15,110 nucleotides of DNA from an uncultured Elusimicrobium sp. Lineage in GTDB: Bacteria > Elusimicrobiota > Elusimicrobia > Elusimicrobiales > Elusimicrobiaceae. A model generated the notes under the pieces. The model saw only the letters and a program-made list of their open reading frames with translations, did not search any database and was not told the origin of the DNA. This document shows positions 1 to 7,065 of the stretch, piece by piece (within the stretch, counting starts at the first letter, position 1; every line of letters begins with the position of its first letter). The translations under genes were made by a program, and so were the position numbers. The stretch is taken from assembly GCA_902787065.1 (NCBI GenBank), contig CADAFA010000011.1:1-15110 (forward strand), read 5' to 3'.

Positions 1-458
1 ATTATGCCAATGCCACACAAGAGTTTACTGATTTAATTTATAAGAATCCAAAAGATCCAAAGAATTATTACAGACGTGCTATGGCAGAACGTAAACTAGG
101 CCAATATGCCAATGCTATGGAAGACTGCTCTTCGGCAATGACACTGCAAGTAGATTATGTGGCCGCGATTTTTTGTCGTGCTGAAATGTTATATGCTAAA
201 GGGGAATACGAGGCTGCTTTAGCTGATTTAAACAATATAAAAGCAATAAACAACAAATATGTTGCTGCGTATGATTTTGCAGGTGATATCTTATCTTTAG
301 ATGATCCGAGCAGTGCCGCTCAAAATTATAGAACAGCTGCGCAATTAGATCCTAAAAACACAAAAAGATATAAATCAAAAATTAGTGCTTTAAGAACGGA
401 TAGCGGGCGTAAATATATCGCTACCAGACGTTTTGATGCCATTGACAGAGGTCTATAA
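1..458 (+). CDS. TPR-repeat protein, C-terminal part (5' end outside window)
   Basis: The frame is open from the left edge (first whole codon at base 3) to the TAA at 456-458, so about 151 residues of the C-terminal part of a longer protein are visible. The sequence reads as tandem helix pairs of tetratricopeptide type: YYRRAMAERKLGQYANAMED, then AAIFCRAEMLYAKGEYEAAL, then a third unit ending in YRTAAQLDPKN. The small-residue and aromatic spacing fits TPR. Such domains bind other proteins, but no partner can be read from the sequence. The tail after the last repeat (SKISALRTDSGRKYIATRRF) is basic and not repeat-like. An ATG at 81 lies inside a repeat and is not a likely start, because the repeat pattern continues upstream of it. 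The stop overlaps the next start by one base (TAATG), which suggests co-translation with the P-type ATPase. Confidence 0.8.
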   Translation, partial: YANATQEFTDLIYKNPKDPKNYYRRAMAERKLGQYANAMEDCSSAMTLQVDYVAAIFCRAEMLYAKGEYEAALADLNNIKAINNKYVAAYDFAGDILSLDDPSSAAQNYRTAAQLDPKNTKRYKSKISALRTDSGRKYIATRRFDAIDRGL

Positions 459-2380
459 TGTCACAAAAAATTGCTTATAAACTAGCTTATTATACCTCCG
501 GTTCCTATAGATTCAGAGGTTTTGTTTGTTTGGTATTTTTAATTTTGATTACAATTACCCAATTGTTTGGTTTTTCACAAAATATGGGGTTCATATTCGC
601 TATTTTGGTTTGTTTTTGGGGTGGCGGTTTATTTATTACAGGAGCCTTAAAGGAGCTATTTAAATTTTATATTGGGTTTAATGCACTTCTTACAGGTTAT
701 ATGATTGTTTCCTTGTGTTTTGGTGTTTTTGGCCTATTAGGAATAGAGAGTCAAAGTAATTGTTGGGTGTTTGTGTCCGTAGCAATTACTTTAATGTTTG
801 CTAATTTTATAAAAGCAAAAGAGATAAAACACCTTAGGGATTCTTTTAAATTCATGGAAAGTCTTGATAATTTTATATCTCCCTCATGTATTTTAATTAC
901 AAAAGAAGGGCCTAAAAAGGTTTTTTGCGAAGAAGTAAAAATCGGAGATATTATACTGTTAAAAAATTCTCACAGATTAGCTTTTGACGGGAAGATTGTA
1001 AAAGGGGCAACTTTGTTTGATGAAAATCTTTTGACCGGAAATATTACTTTGGCTTCTAAACAAATTGGGGATAAAGTTTTAGCTGGTTCCATTAATAAAG
1101 GTAAAGATGTTGAAATACAGGTTTTAAGTTCCAGAAAAACTTCCCATATAGCCAGAGTTCTTCAGGCAGTTAAACAAAGTGAAAACAGGAAACTTATCAG
1201 GGTTAGTGTTTTGGAAAAAACATCTTTCACTTTTTTGTTGGCAACATTTCTAATCGCAGCTTTGTTAGGAGGGGTATCCTGTTGTTTATGCTTTAAGGGT
1301 AATTTTCCCTTATTTGCTTTATCTAATGTTTGTCTTTTTATATTGTCTGCTTCACCTATTGCTTATATGCTTTCAATAGTTTTACCATGGCATTATTTAT
1401 CTGGAGTTACTTTTGATGGTAAAATAAAAATAAATGATATAACAGTTTTAGAGAGGGCTAATAATTCCAGTAAAGTATTTATTGATAAGACCGGAACCTT
1501 AACAACAGGTCATTTGCAAGTGGCAGAGATAGTACCTGCAAAAGATGTCTCAGAAGAAACTCTTATGAAGGCAGCCTTAACTACTCAACAGAATGCCCAG
1601 AATATTTTTGCCTTTGCTTTAAAAGAGTGGGGGGTAAAAAATAAAATGGTACCTTTGAGAATTTCTTCCTTAGAATTACATCCCAGTTATGGGGCTTTAG
1701 TCAGAAGCGGTGAAGATACTTATCTGGCTGGCAGACGAACTTGGCTGGAAAATAAAGGGATAGAAGTCCCAATGCCGGAAGAAGAAGTTAGGAAAACAGT
1801 TTTTTATGTCGCTAAGAATCAGGAATTTTTAGGTTGTATTTACTTTACAGATAGGTTGCGGGCAAATGCGGCTTCTACAGTAAAATATTTGACCGGCTTG
1901 AAAAAGACAGTGTGTTTGCTTTCAGGCGATAATACTTTGGCTATAACAGCGGCTGCCAGAAGGGCAGGTATAAAAGAATATTATGGAAATATGTATCCCA
2001 CGGATAAATCTGCTAAAATAAGTGCAGACCAAAATTTAGGTGAATATATTACTATGATAGGGGATGGTTTTAACGATATTTTAGCTCTTTTACAGGCAGA
2101 TGCTTCTTTAGCTTTTGTACCGACAAATAACTTATTTACTAGTTGGGTTGATGTTATCATAAAAGGTAAAGATTTTACTTTGGTAAAGAAGATTTTTGAA
2201 TTATATAGAAAGGGTTGGAATACCGTTTGCTTAAATTTACTTTTGAGTATTTTGATGGCTTTGCTATGCTATGTATCGGTAACTAATAATTATGCAAATA
2301 ATTGGGTTATCTTTTGGGGCTTTTGGTTTTTAAATATTTGTGTTATATTTTTAAATTCTTTGAGGTTAAAATATGAATAA
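458..2380 (+). CDS. P1B-type (heavy-metal/CopA-like) P-type ATPase with several key residues replaced
   Basis: This 640-residue membrane protein has P1B ATPase layout: four hydrophobic segments (about 18-117), an actuator domain (about 130-235), two segments (about 252-310), a phosphorylation/nucleotide domain (about 335-575) and two final segments. The phosphorylation site D343-KTGTLT, the SGDN motif and the hinge G535-DGFND are intact, and the end LNSLRL (632-637) matches copper ATPases. Family landmarks are missing. The actuator TGE reads T193-G194-N195, the membrane CPC reads S299-P300-I301, the nucleotide-domain His-Pro aligns with N382-I383, and the TM7 YN and TM8 MSSS metal ligands are not present. 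There is no N-terminal CxxC metal-binding domain. The frame is open throughout, with no sign of decay. The start is supported by AGAGG at 447-451. By inference it could be a regulatory or non-metal relative rather than a working copper pump. No cytochrome cbb3 genes are nearby to support a FixI role. Confidence 0.85.
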   Translation: MSQKIAYKLAYYTSGSYRFRGFVCLVFLILITITQLFGFSQNMGFIFAILVCFWGGGLFITGALKELFKFYIGFNALLTGYMIVSLCFGVFGLLGIESQSNCWVFVSVAITLMFANFIKAKEIKHLRDSFKFMESLDNFISPSCILITKEGPKKVFCEEVKIGDIILLKNSHRLAFDGKIVKGATLFDENLLTGNITLASKQIGDKVLAGSINKGKDVEIQVLSSRKTSHIARVLQAVKQSENRKLIRVSVLEKTSFTFLLATFLIAALLGGVSCCLCFKGNFPLFALSNVCLFILSASPIAYMLSIVLPWHYLSGVTFDGKIKINDITVLERANNSSKVFIDKTGTLTTGHLQVAEIVPAKDVSEETLMKAALTTQQNAQNIFAFALKEWGVKNKMVPLRISSLELHPSYGALVRSGEDTYLAGRRTWLENKGIEVPMPEEEVRKTVFYVAKNQEFLGCIYFTDRLRANAASTVKYLTGLKKTVCLLSGDNTLAITAAARRAGIKEYYGNMYPTDKSAKISADQNLGEYITMIGDGFNDILALLQADASLAFVPTNNLFTSWVDVIIKGKDFTLVKKIFELYRKGWNTVCLNLLLSILMALLCYVSVTNNYANNWVIFWGFWFLNICVIFLNSLRLKYE

Positions 2381-2783
2381 AGATCTTGATTTCGGTTATA
2401 CTAAAACTCATGCAAGAAGAGGGGCTGATATTAAACTTCCGGCAATTCAATGTTGGGAAAACCAATATAAAAGGGATTATTTAATACGTATTTCTTTGCC
2501 TGAATTTACTTCCGTTTGTCCTAAAACAGGTCTTCCGGATTTTGCAACAATAACTATTGAATATATTCCAAATAAATTATGTTTGGAACTTAAATCTTTG
2601 AAATATTATTTGCTAGAATATCGGGATATGGGTATTTTTATGGAAAATACCGCCAATAAAATTTTAGATGATGTAATTAAAGCCGCTAAACCTAAATGTG
2701 CTCGCATAACCGCGGAATTTACCCCGCGCGGTGGTTTAAAATCTGTTATTATAACAGAGTACGGGAAATGGAAAAATAAATGA
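2373..2783 (+). CDS. queF: NADPH-dependent 7-cyano-7-deazaguanine (preQ0) reductase
   Basis: QueF reduces the nitrile of preQ0 to the aminomethyl group of preQ1, a cytoplasmic step in making queuosine for tRNA wobble positions. At 136 residues this is the short single-domain form (B. subtilis type). The sequence shows the family block FTSVCPKTGLPDFATI with the catalytic cysteine at C49 and the acid/base aspartate at D56. It also has the family signature ELKSLKYY (72-79) and the C-terminal FTPRGG. The substrate-binding glutamate is present at E91. The preceding residue, His in the B. subtilis and E. coli enzymes, is M90. The second cysteine of the B. subtilis enzyme (Cys99) is also absent. GAGG at 2362-2365 supports the ATG at 2373. 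The start overlaps the ATPase end by 8 bases, and the TGA overlaps the next ATG (ATGA). No other queuosine gene is in the window. Confidence 0.92.
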   Translation: MNKDLDFGYTKTHARRGADIKLPAIQCWENQYKRDYLIRISLPEFTSVCPKTGLPDFATITIEYIPNKLCLELKSLKYYLLEYRDMGIFMENTANKILDDVIKAAKPKCARITAEFTPRGGLKSVIITEYGKWKNK

Positions 2784-3502
2784 AGCAGCAGAATTTAATT
2801 GCTTTATGTTTGGGAATTTTTGTTGCGGCCTTACTTTGGCAATATTATTTGTGGCCCAAATATCAGCTTAAAAGAGAAACGCCGGAAGTTATGGCTTTGA
2901 TTGAAAAATATGCCCAAAAAGAACTTGAAGAAGCCGTAGAATCCGGAGAAGGGGGAGAGGTTCTATTTATAGGGGAACCTTCTGCGACAGAACTTTCCAA
3001 TGCTCCACAAAAAGAAAAAGATTTAGTTTTTTACAGCCAAGCAAATAAACCTAAAGATTTGTTTGAGCAAATGTCCCTAGACGAAACGAAGAAACATAAT
3101 GCAATTACTGTAGATAAGAAGGATTTTGTTTTAAACCCATTGTCTATAACTAAAGAGGAAGGAAACTCTGCCTATCAGCAAGAGGAATCCCGTATAACAA
3201 TGTTGCAATTACCGGCAAATTTTTTAGTTATAAAAGATTCGATACAATATAAAAAGTTTTTAGCTGAAAATGAGGGTAAGTATCCTGAGGTAAATTTTAC
3301 AAACAAAGAAATAGTTATTATTATTTCAGAAGGTAGATTTGCCGATAATTTTTTTGAAATCGTTAAAATAGACACTTTAGATAACGAGATTAAAGTCCTT
3401 TACAGGGTAAATTTAATGTCTAAAAACAAAACTAATGAGCAAAAAAATTATAAGTTACTTAATAAGACAGATTTGCCAATAAATTTTATTCAAGTTAAAT
3501 AG
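2780..3502 (+). CDS. Membrane-anchored protein with a PrcB-like C-terminal domain
   Basis: This 240-residue protein has one N-terminal hydrophobic segment (about 6-25) with little charge before it, then an acidic, low-complexity linker (about 35-140) and a compact C-terminal domain (about 145-240). The C-terminal domain resembles the PrcB C-terminal family: PEVNF, a hydrophobic strand (EIVIIISEGR), then FFEIVKIDTL and a final strand pair ending FIQVK. In that family the domain occurs in an accessory subunit of a Treponema surface protease and in many uncharacterised envelope proteins. The usual Gly-Gly-Tyr after the Arg is replaced by ADNF, so the assignment is tentative. The likely location is the outer side of the inner membrane, held by an uncleaved anchor. 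The start overlaps queF by four bases (ATGA). No protease gene is adjacent, so a protease role is not supported. Confidence 0.55.
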   Translation: MKQQNLIALCLGIFVAALLWQYYLWPKYQLKRETPEVMALIEKYAQKELEEAVESGEGGEVLFIGEPSATELSNAPQKEKDLVFYSQANKPKDLFEQMSLDETKKHNAITVDKKDFVLNPLSITKEEGNSAYQQEESRITMLQLPANFLVIKDSIQYKKFLAENEGKYPEVNFTNKEIVIIISEGRFADNFFEIVKIDTLDNEIKVLYRVNLMSKNKTNEQKNYKLLNKTDLPINFIQVK

Positions 3503-3512
3503 GCCCAAAATT

Positions 3513-3521
3513 TGCTAATAT
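3513..3521 (+). promoter_or_regulatory. Possible extended -10 promoter element
   Basis: The 58-base gap at 3503-3560 is the only gap over 20 bases between genes. It contains TGCTAATAT, an extended -10 form (TG-n-TAATAT, four of six core bases). No good -35 box lies 17 bases upstream, where the sequence reads AGTTAA. AT-rich DNA gives such matches by chance, so this is only a candidate for a start of the Bat transcription unit. No terminator hairpin is seen in the gap. Confidence 0.2.
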
Positions 3522-3560
3522 ATAGGTAGAAGTTTAAATCTGATTATAAAGGAGCAGATT

Positions 3561-4217
3561 ATGAAACAATTGTTATTTTTAGTTGTATTAGTTTTAGTAG
3601 GTTACTTTGTATTATGGGGAGGGGCAACCCGTGTTTTATACAAAGCAGATATAAACCCTAAAAATTTAATTTCTAATATCGCAACAACAATTGATGAAGA
3701 TTATATCCCCGAAATAGATCCGAATAGAAATGGGTTTAAAAGTACTAATGTAAGTTCTTATAATCAGATAAAAGAAAATGTTTTTGTAACTTATGATCCT
3801 GATGTTTGTTTTGCATTTGTAGATTTAGTTTATTCAAGCGGCTCCAGGGAAGCAGAAGCTTTGATAAGGCGTTATTTAACTATGTTTACCTTGCCGGAAG
3901 ATAAAGGCAAAATATTAAATTTGCTTAAAACTTACAAAGACAAACAAACTTTAAATATACTGTTATCTCTTTATAAAAATTCCGGTATATCCAAGGTAGC
4001 TTTATTGAATTTGATGGTTGGGTATCATACTCCGCAAGTCGCTCAAATTATAAACAATGCTACTTTAAGCGAAGATTTAACTTTATCACAAGCAGCTCAG
4101 AGTTTAGTAGATTCCATAGGTGATAAGAAATGGTATCAAGATGGCTTAAAAGTAAATCTTGAATCCGGCAATAAAGCGGCTAAAAAAGATTTTGATAGCC
4201 AAATGTCACAATATTAA
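3561..4217 (+). CDS. Unrecognised membrane-anchored alpha-helical protein
   Basis: I do not recognise this 218-residue protein. It has a clear N-terminal hydrophobic segment (residues 3-21), which could be a signal anchor or an uncleaved signal peptide. A polar stretch follows to about residue 85. The C-terminal part looks wholly helical, with short paired helices such as EALIRRYLTMF, KILNLLKTY, TLNILLSLY and VALLNLMVGY. The spacing is reminiscent of HEAT-type solenoids but too irregular to name. The ATG at 3561 has a strong AAGGAG (3549-3554). It ends 18 bases before moxR on the same strand, so it is probably the first gene of the Bat unit. A role in the same envelope complex is a guess from position only. 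Confidence 0.6.
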   Translation: MKQLLFLVVLVLVGYFVLWGGATRVLYKADINPKNLISNIATTIDEDYIPEIDPNRNGFKSTNVSSYNQIKENVFVTYDPDVCFAFVDLVYSSGSREAEALIRRYLTMFTLPEDKGKILNLLKTYKDKQTLNILLSLYKNSGISKVALLNLMVGYHTPQVAQIINNATLSEDLTLSQAAQSLVDSIGDKKWYQDGLKVNLESGNKAAKKDFDSQMSQY

Positions 4218-4235
4218 TTTTACTGGGGGGTAAAA

Positions 4236-5219
4236 ATGAACGTAACAGAAATTAATCAAACAGTTCAAAGAGAGAGCCTGTTTTTACAGGATCTTAAACA
4301 AGAAATAGCAAAAGTAATTGTCGGGCAAGAAGATTTGGTAAATAAAATTCTTGTTGCTCTTATCGCGGATGGTCATATTTTAATAGAGGGTGTCCCCGGT
4401 CTTGCCAAAACTTTAACGGTTAAAACTTTAGCAGAAGTTATAAGCGGCTCTTTTCAGCGTATACAATTTACACCTGATTTGCTTCCGGCTGATGTTACCG
4501 GTACTTTAATTTTTAATCCGAAAGAAGGCAGCTTCTCTGTAAGGAGAGGCCCTGTTTTTGCTAATTTGGTTTTAGCAGATGAAATTAACAGGTCCCCTGC
4601 AAAAGTTCAAAGCGCTTTGCTTGAAGCTATGCAGGAACGTCAGGTAACTATCGGTGATGAAACCTATCAATTACCTACACCTTTTATGGTGCTAGCTACG
4701 GAAAACCCTGTGGAACAAGAAGGAACCTATCCTTTACCTGAAGCCCAAGTGGATAGGTTTATGTTAAAAATTAATATTGGCTATCCTTCTAAGATTGAAG
4801 AAAAACAGATTTTGGAGCGCATGTCGGCAAATAATACTCCTAAAGTAAGCGGCAAGGTAACTCTTGAACAAATCTTAAAAGCCCGTCAAGTTGCGGATAC
4901 TATTTATGTTGATGAGAAGGTTAAAGATTATATTTTAAATCTAGTTTTCGCAACTCGTTACCCTAAGGAATATAAATTGGACAATTTGGCCCCCTATATT
5001 TTATATGGTGCAAGCCCACGTGCATCAATTTTCTTAACAAAAGCTGCAAAGGCCTATGCCTTTTTATCAGGGCGCGGTTATGTTACACCTGAAGATATTA
5101 AAGAAATTGGTCCTGATGTGTTAAGACACAGAATTTTACTTACCTATGAAGCCGAAGCAGAAAATGTTACTACAGAAGAGATAATTGAAAAGCTTTTTGC
5201 TACAGTAGAAGTCCCATAA
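4236..5219 (+). CDS. moxR: MoxR-family AAA+ ATPase
   Basis: MoxR proteins are cytoplasmic AAA+ chaperones that act with vWA-domain partners encoded beside them, as here. The 327 residues match the family length. Walker A is GVPGLAKT (52-59) with K58, and Walker B is LVLADE (111-116) with D115-E116, followed by the MoxR-typical INRSPAKVQSALLEAMQE. Sensor 1 is in ATENP (N157), the arginine finger region is VDRF (R174) and sensor 2 is in GASPRAS (R262). All ATPase residues are present, so it should be active. The ATG at 4236 follows a run of six G (4225-4230) five bases upstream, an unusual but plausible ribosome binding site. The DUF58 gene starts 11 bases later. In other bacteria this arrangement heads Bat operons. 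Confidence 0.95.
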   Translation: MNVTEINQTVQRESLFLQDLKQEIAKVIVGQEDLVNKILVALIADGHILIEGVPGLAKTLTVKTLAEVISGSFQRIQFTPDLLPADVTGTLIFNPKEGSFSVRRGPVFANLVLADEINRSPAKVQSALLEAMQERQVTIGDETYQLPTPFMVLATENPVEQEGTYPLPEAQVDRFMLKINIGYPSKIEEKQILERMSANNTPKVSGKVTLEQILKARQVADTIYVDEKVKDYILNLVFATRYPKEYKLDNLAPYILYGASPRASIFLTKAAKAYAFLSGRGYVTPEDIKEIGPDVLRHRILLTYEAEAENVTTEEIIEKLFATVEVP

Positions 5220-5230
5220 TCAGGTGCCTT

Positions 5231-6115
5231 ATGGATACGGCAGAAATTTTAAAACGCGTTCGTCGCATTGAAATTGAGACGGGCAAACTTGTCAAAGAAA
5301 CTTTTGCAGGGGAGTACCTTAGTGTTTTTAAGGGGCAAGGTATAGAGTTTGCTGAAGTCCGTCAATATATTCCGGGTGATGATATCAGGAGCATTGATTG
5401 GAATGTTTCAGCCAAGACCGGTAGTGTTTTTGTAAAAAAGTTTAATGAAGAACGCGAGTTAACCCTTTTAATTGCTTGTGATGTTTCTGCTTCTTTAATG
5501 TTTGGTTCTCTGGGTAGATTAAAAAGCGAAATAGCTACAGAACTTGCAGCCGTTTTTGCTTTTTCTGCAACGCATAATAATGATAAAGTCGGCCTTCTTT
5601 TGTTTAGTGATAAAATAGAACTTTATATCCCGCCTAAAAAAGGCAGACGGCATGTTCTTAGAATTATCCGCGAGCTTTTGGCTTTTACCCCTAAAAGTAA
5701 AGGGACTGATATAACCCTTGCTTTAGAAAGTATAAATCATCTTATAAGGCGCAGCGGAATTATAGTTTTAATTTCTGATTTTAAAACCGAGCAAAATTAT
5801 TCCAAACCTTTTAAACTTACGGCAAAGAAGTTTGATGTCGTACCTATAATTATAGAAGATAAATTAGAGCAATTTTTACCTAAAGCTCATGTATTTATTT
5901 CTTTGGAAGGATTGGAAGGAGGCGGGCAAATTTTGCTTAATTTGGCTTCTAAAAAAACAGCAGATATTACCCACAGGCATATAAAAGAACTAGATGAAGC
6001 TAAACTGCTATTTACAAAAAGCGGGCTTGAATATATTACCCTACAAGAAGGGGATAAAATATCCGATACTTTAGTTAAATTTTTTAAACGTCGCGCAAGG
6101 AAGTTAAGAAGATGA
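5231..6115 (+). CDS. DUF58 family protein with vWA-like fold
   Basis: DUF58 proteins almost always sit beside MoxR and are thought to be its vWA-type partner, in the cytoplasm or on the inner membrane. The 294 residues contain the family block GIEFAEVRQYIPGDDIRSID and W57-N58 (38-58), followed by VKKFNEERE. A vWA-like domain follows with a complete metal-site motif D84-V-S-A-S88, T159 and D183 (ISDF). No membrane segment is evident. The very basic C-terminus (FFKRRARKLRR) could contact membrane lipid or a partner. The start has a modest AGGTG at 5222-5226. The stop overlaps the next start by four bases (ATGA). It is intact and normal in length. Function beyond the MoxR link is not established for the family. 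Confidence 0.92.
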   Translation: MDTAEILKRVRRIEIETGKLVKETFAGEYLSVFKGQGIEFAEVRQYIPGDDIRSIDWNVSAKTGSVFVKKFNEERELTLLIACDVSASLMFGSLGRLKSEIATELAAVFAFSATHNNDKVGLLLFSDKIELYIPPKKGRRHVLRIIRELLAFTPKSKGTDITLALESINHLIRRSGIIVLISDFKTEQNYSKPFKLTAKKFDVVPIIIEDKLEQFLPKAHVFISLEGLEGGGQILLNLASKKTADITHRHIKELDEAKLLFTKSGLEYITLQEGDKISDTLVKFFKRRARKLRR

Positions 6116-7065
6116 AATATTTATTAATTTTATTGTTTATACTTTCTCCACTTTTCTTATTAGGGCAAGAACCTTCTGAAAAGACAGATGATTCTGTAAA
6201 AAATAATGCACAAGTTGTAGAATATCAGAATAAACCTGAGAAGGTGGTTTTTGCTGAACCTTTTAAATTAAGTTTTGTTTTACCGGAAGCAGCAACTTTT
6301 GACGGGGAAAATCTTAGCCAAAAAGATTTTGAAATTTTATCTTTAACCCAAAACAAACAAAACCCTTTGCTTACGGAGATAACTGTTTTACCGTTAAATT
6401 TGCAGGTTTCTACGTTAACAGCTTTAGGTTTTACTACGGCTGAAGGTAAAAAGATTGAAACAGAGTCTTTAGAAATTGATATTAAAGAAATGCCTTCTAA
6501 AATCAAAGATTTAATTGACATAAGAGGGCCATATAGACCTCTTAATATATTTCTGATTATTTTAATTGCATGTTTACTTGGGGCAATAAGTGCTGTCATA
6601 GTTCGTTTTATAAAACGCAAAAAACGTCAATTACCTTTAAATTTAAGTCCTTATGAAAAGCAAGAACAACCAATGCATGAAATTGCTTTATCACAATTAG
6701 ATATTTTGGTACAAAGTGATTTATGGGAAAAAAATCAATATAAACTTTATTACTCGGAAATTTCTGATATTTTAAGGCAATTCTTATCTGCCCGTTTTAA
6801 TTTCGGTGCACAAAAAATGACTGCCCGCGAACTCTTTAAAAAATTAAAAACTATTCCCGATTTTAAGTTTGATTTTAATGTTTTGCAGAAGTTACAACAA
6901 TCAATCATTTTGGTTAAATTTGCTAGGGTGATACCAACAGTTGAGGATCGTGATAATGTCCTTAAAACAGCAAAGGAAATGATTGTGGAAAATAAAGAGA
7001 AAGATTTAACCCGTTATCAAAAGAAAGACAATAAGCCAGGAGGTAAAAATGAAAAAAATAAATAA
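6112..7065 (+). CDS. BatD/DUF4381-like membrane protein of the Bat operon
   Basis: This 317-residue protein has a signal-like N-terminus (residues 1-18, ending LLG before QEPSEK). It is followed by a beta-rich region (about 38-125) that could be one Ig-like BatD-type domain, a membrane segment (144-166) followed by KRKKR, and a helical cytoplasmic tail (about 185-300). The tail contains ALSQLDILVQSDLW, ILRQFLSARFNF and MTARELFKKL, matching the small protein usually found between DUF58 and BatA in Bacteroidota-type Bat operons. The signal-Ig-TM-helix layout mirrors a shortened BatD, so it probably works in the same complex. It shares four bases with the DUF58 gene and its 3' end overlaps batA by 17 bases. 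The basic, Lys/Asn-rich C-terminus may simply reflect hosting the batA ribosome binding site. Confidence 0.75.
   Translation: MKYLLILLFILSPLFLLGQEPSEKTDDSVKNNAQVVEYQNKPEKVVFAEPFKLSFVLPEAATFDGENLSQKDFEILSLTQNKQNPLLTEITVLPLNLQVSTLTALGFTTAEGKKIETESLEIDIKEMPSKIKDLIDIRGPYRPLNIFLIILIACLLGAISAVIVRFIKRKKRQLPLNLSPYEKQEQPMHEIALSQLDILVQSDLWEKNQYKLYYSEISDILRQFLSARFNFGAQKMTARELFKKLKTIPDFKFDFNVLQKLQQSIILVKFARVIPTVEDRDNVLKTAKEMIVENKEKDLTRYQKKDNKPGGKNEKNK

Noticed and set aside
2300..2372. A preQ1 riboswitch before queF
   Set aside because: The region is coding sequence for the end of the ATPase and queF overlaps it. No aptamer-like hairpin with the A-rich tail was seen.
458..2380. The ATPase as a pseudogene or as the FixI/CcoI pump for cytochrome cbb3
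   Set aside because: The frame is uninterrupted with a good ribosome binding site and intact core motifs, so decay is not shown. No cco genes and no CPC motif support FixI.
3503..3560. A rho-independent terminator after the PrcB-like gene
   Set aside because: No GC-rich inverted repeat followed by a T run is present in the gap.
6225..6620. A 131-codon minus-strand open frame
   Set aside because: It is antisense to the BatD-like gene, whose signal peptide, membrane segment and overlaps are convincing. No independent support.
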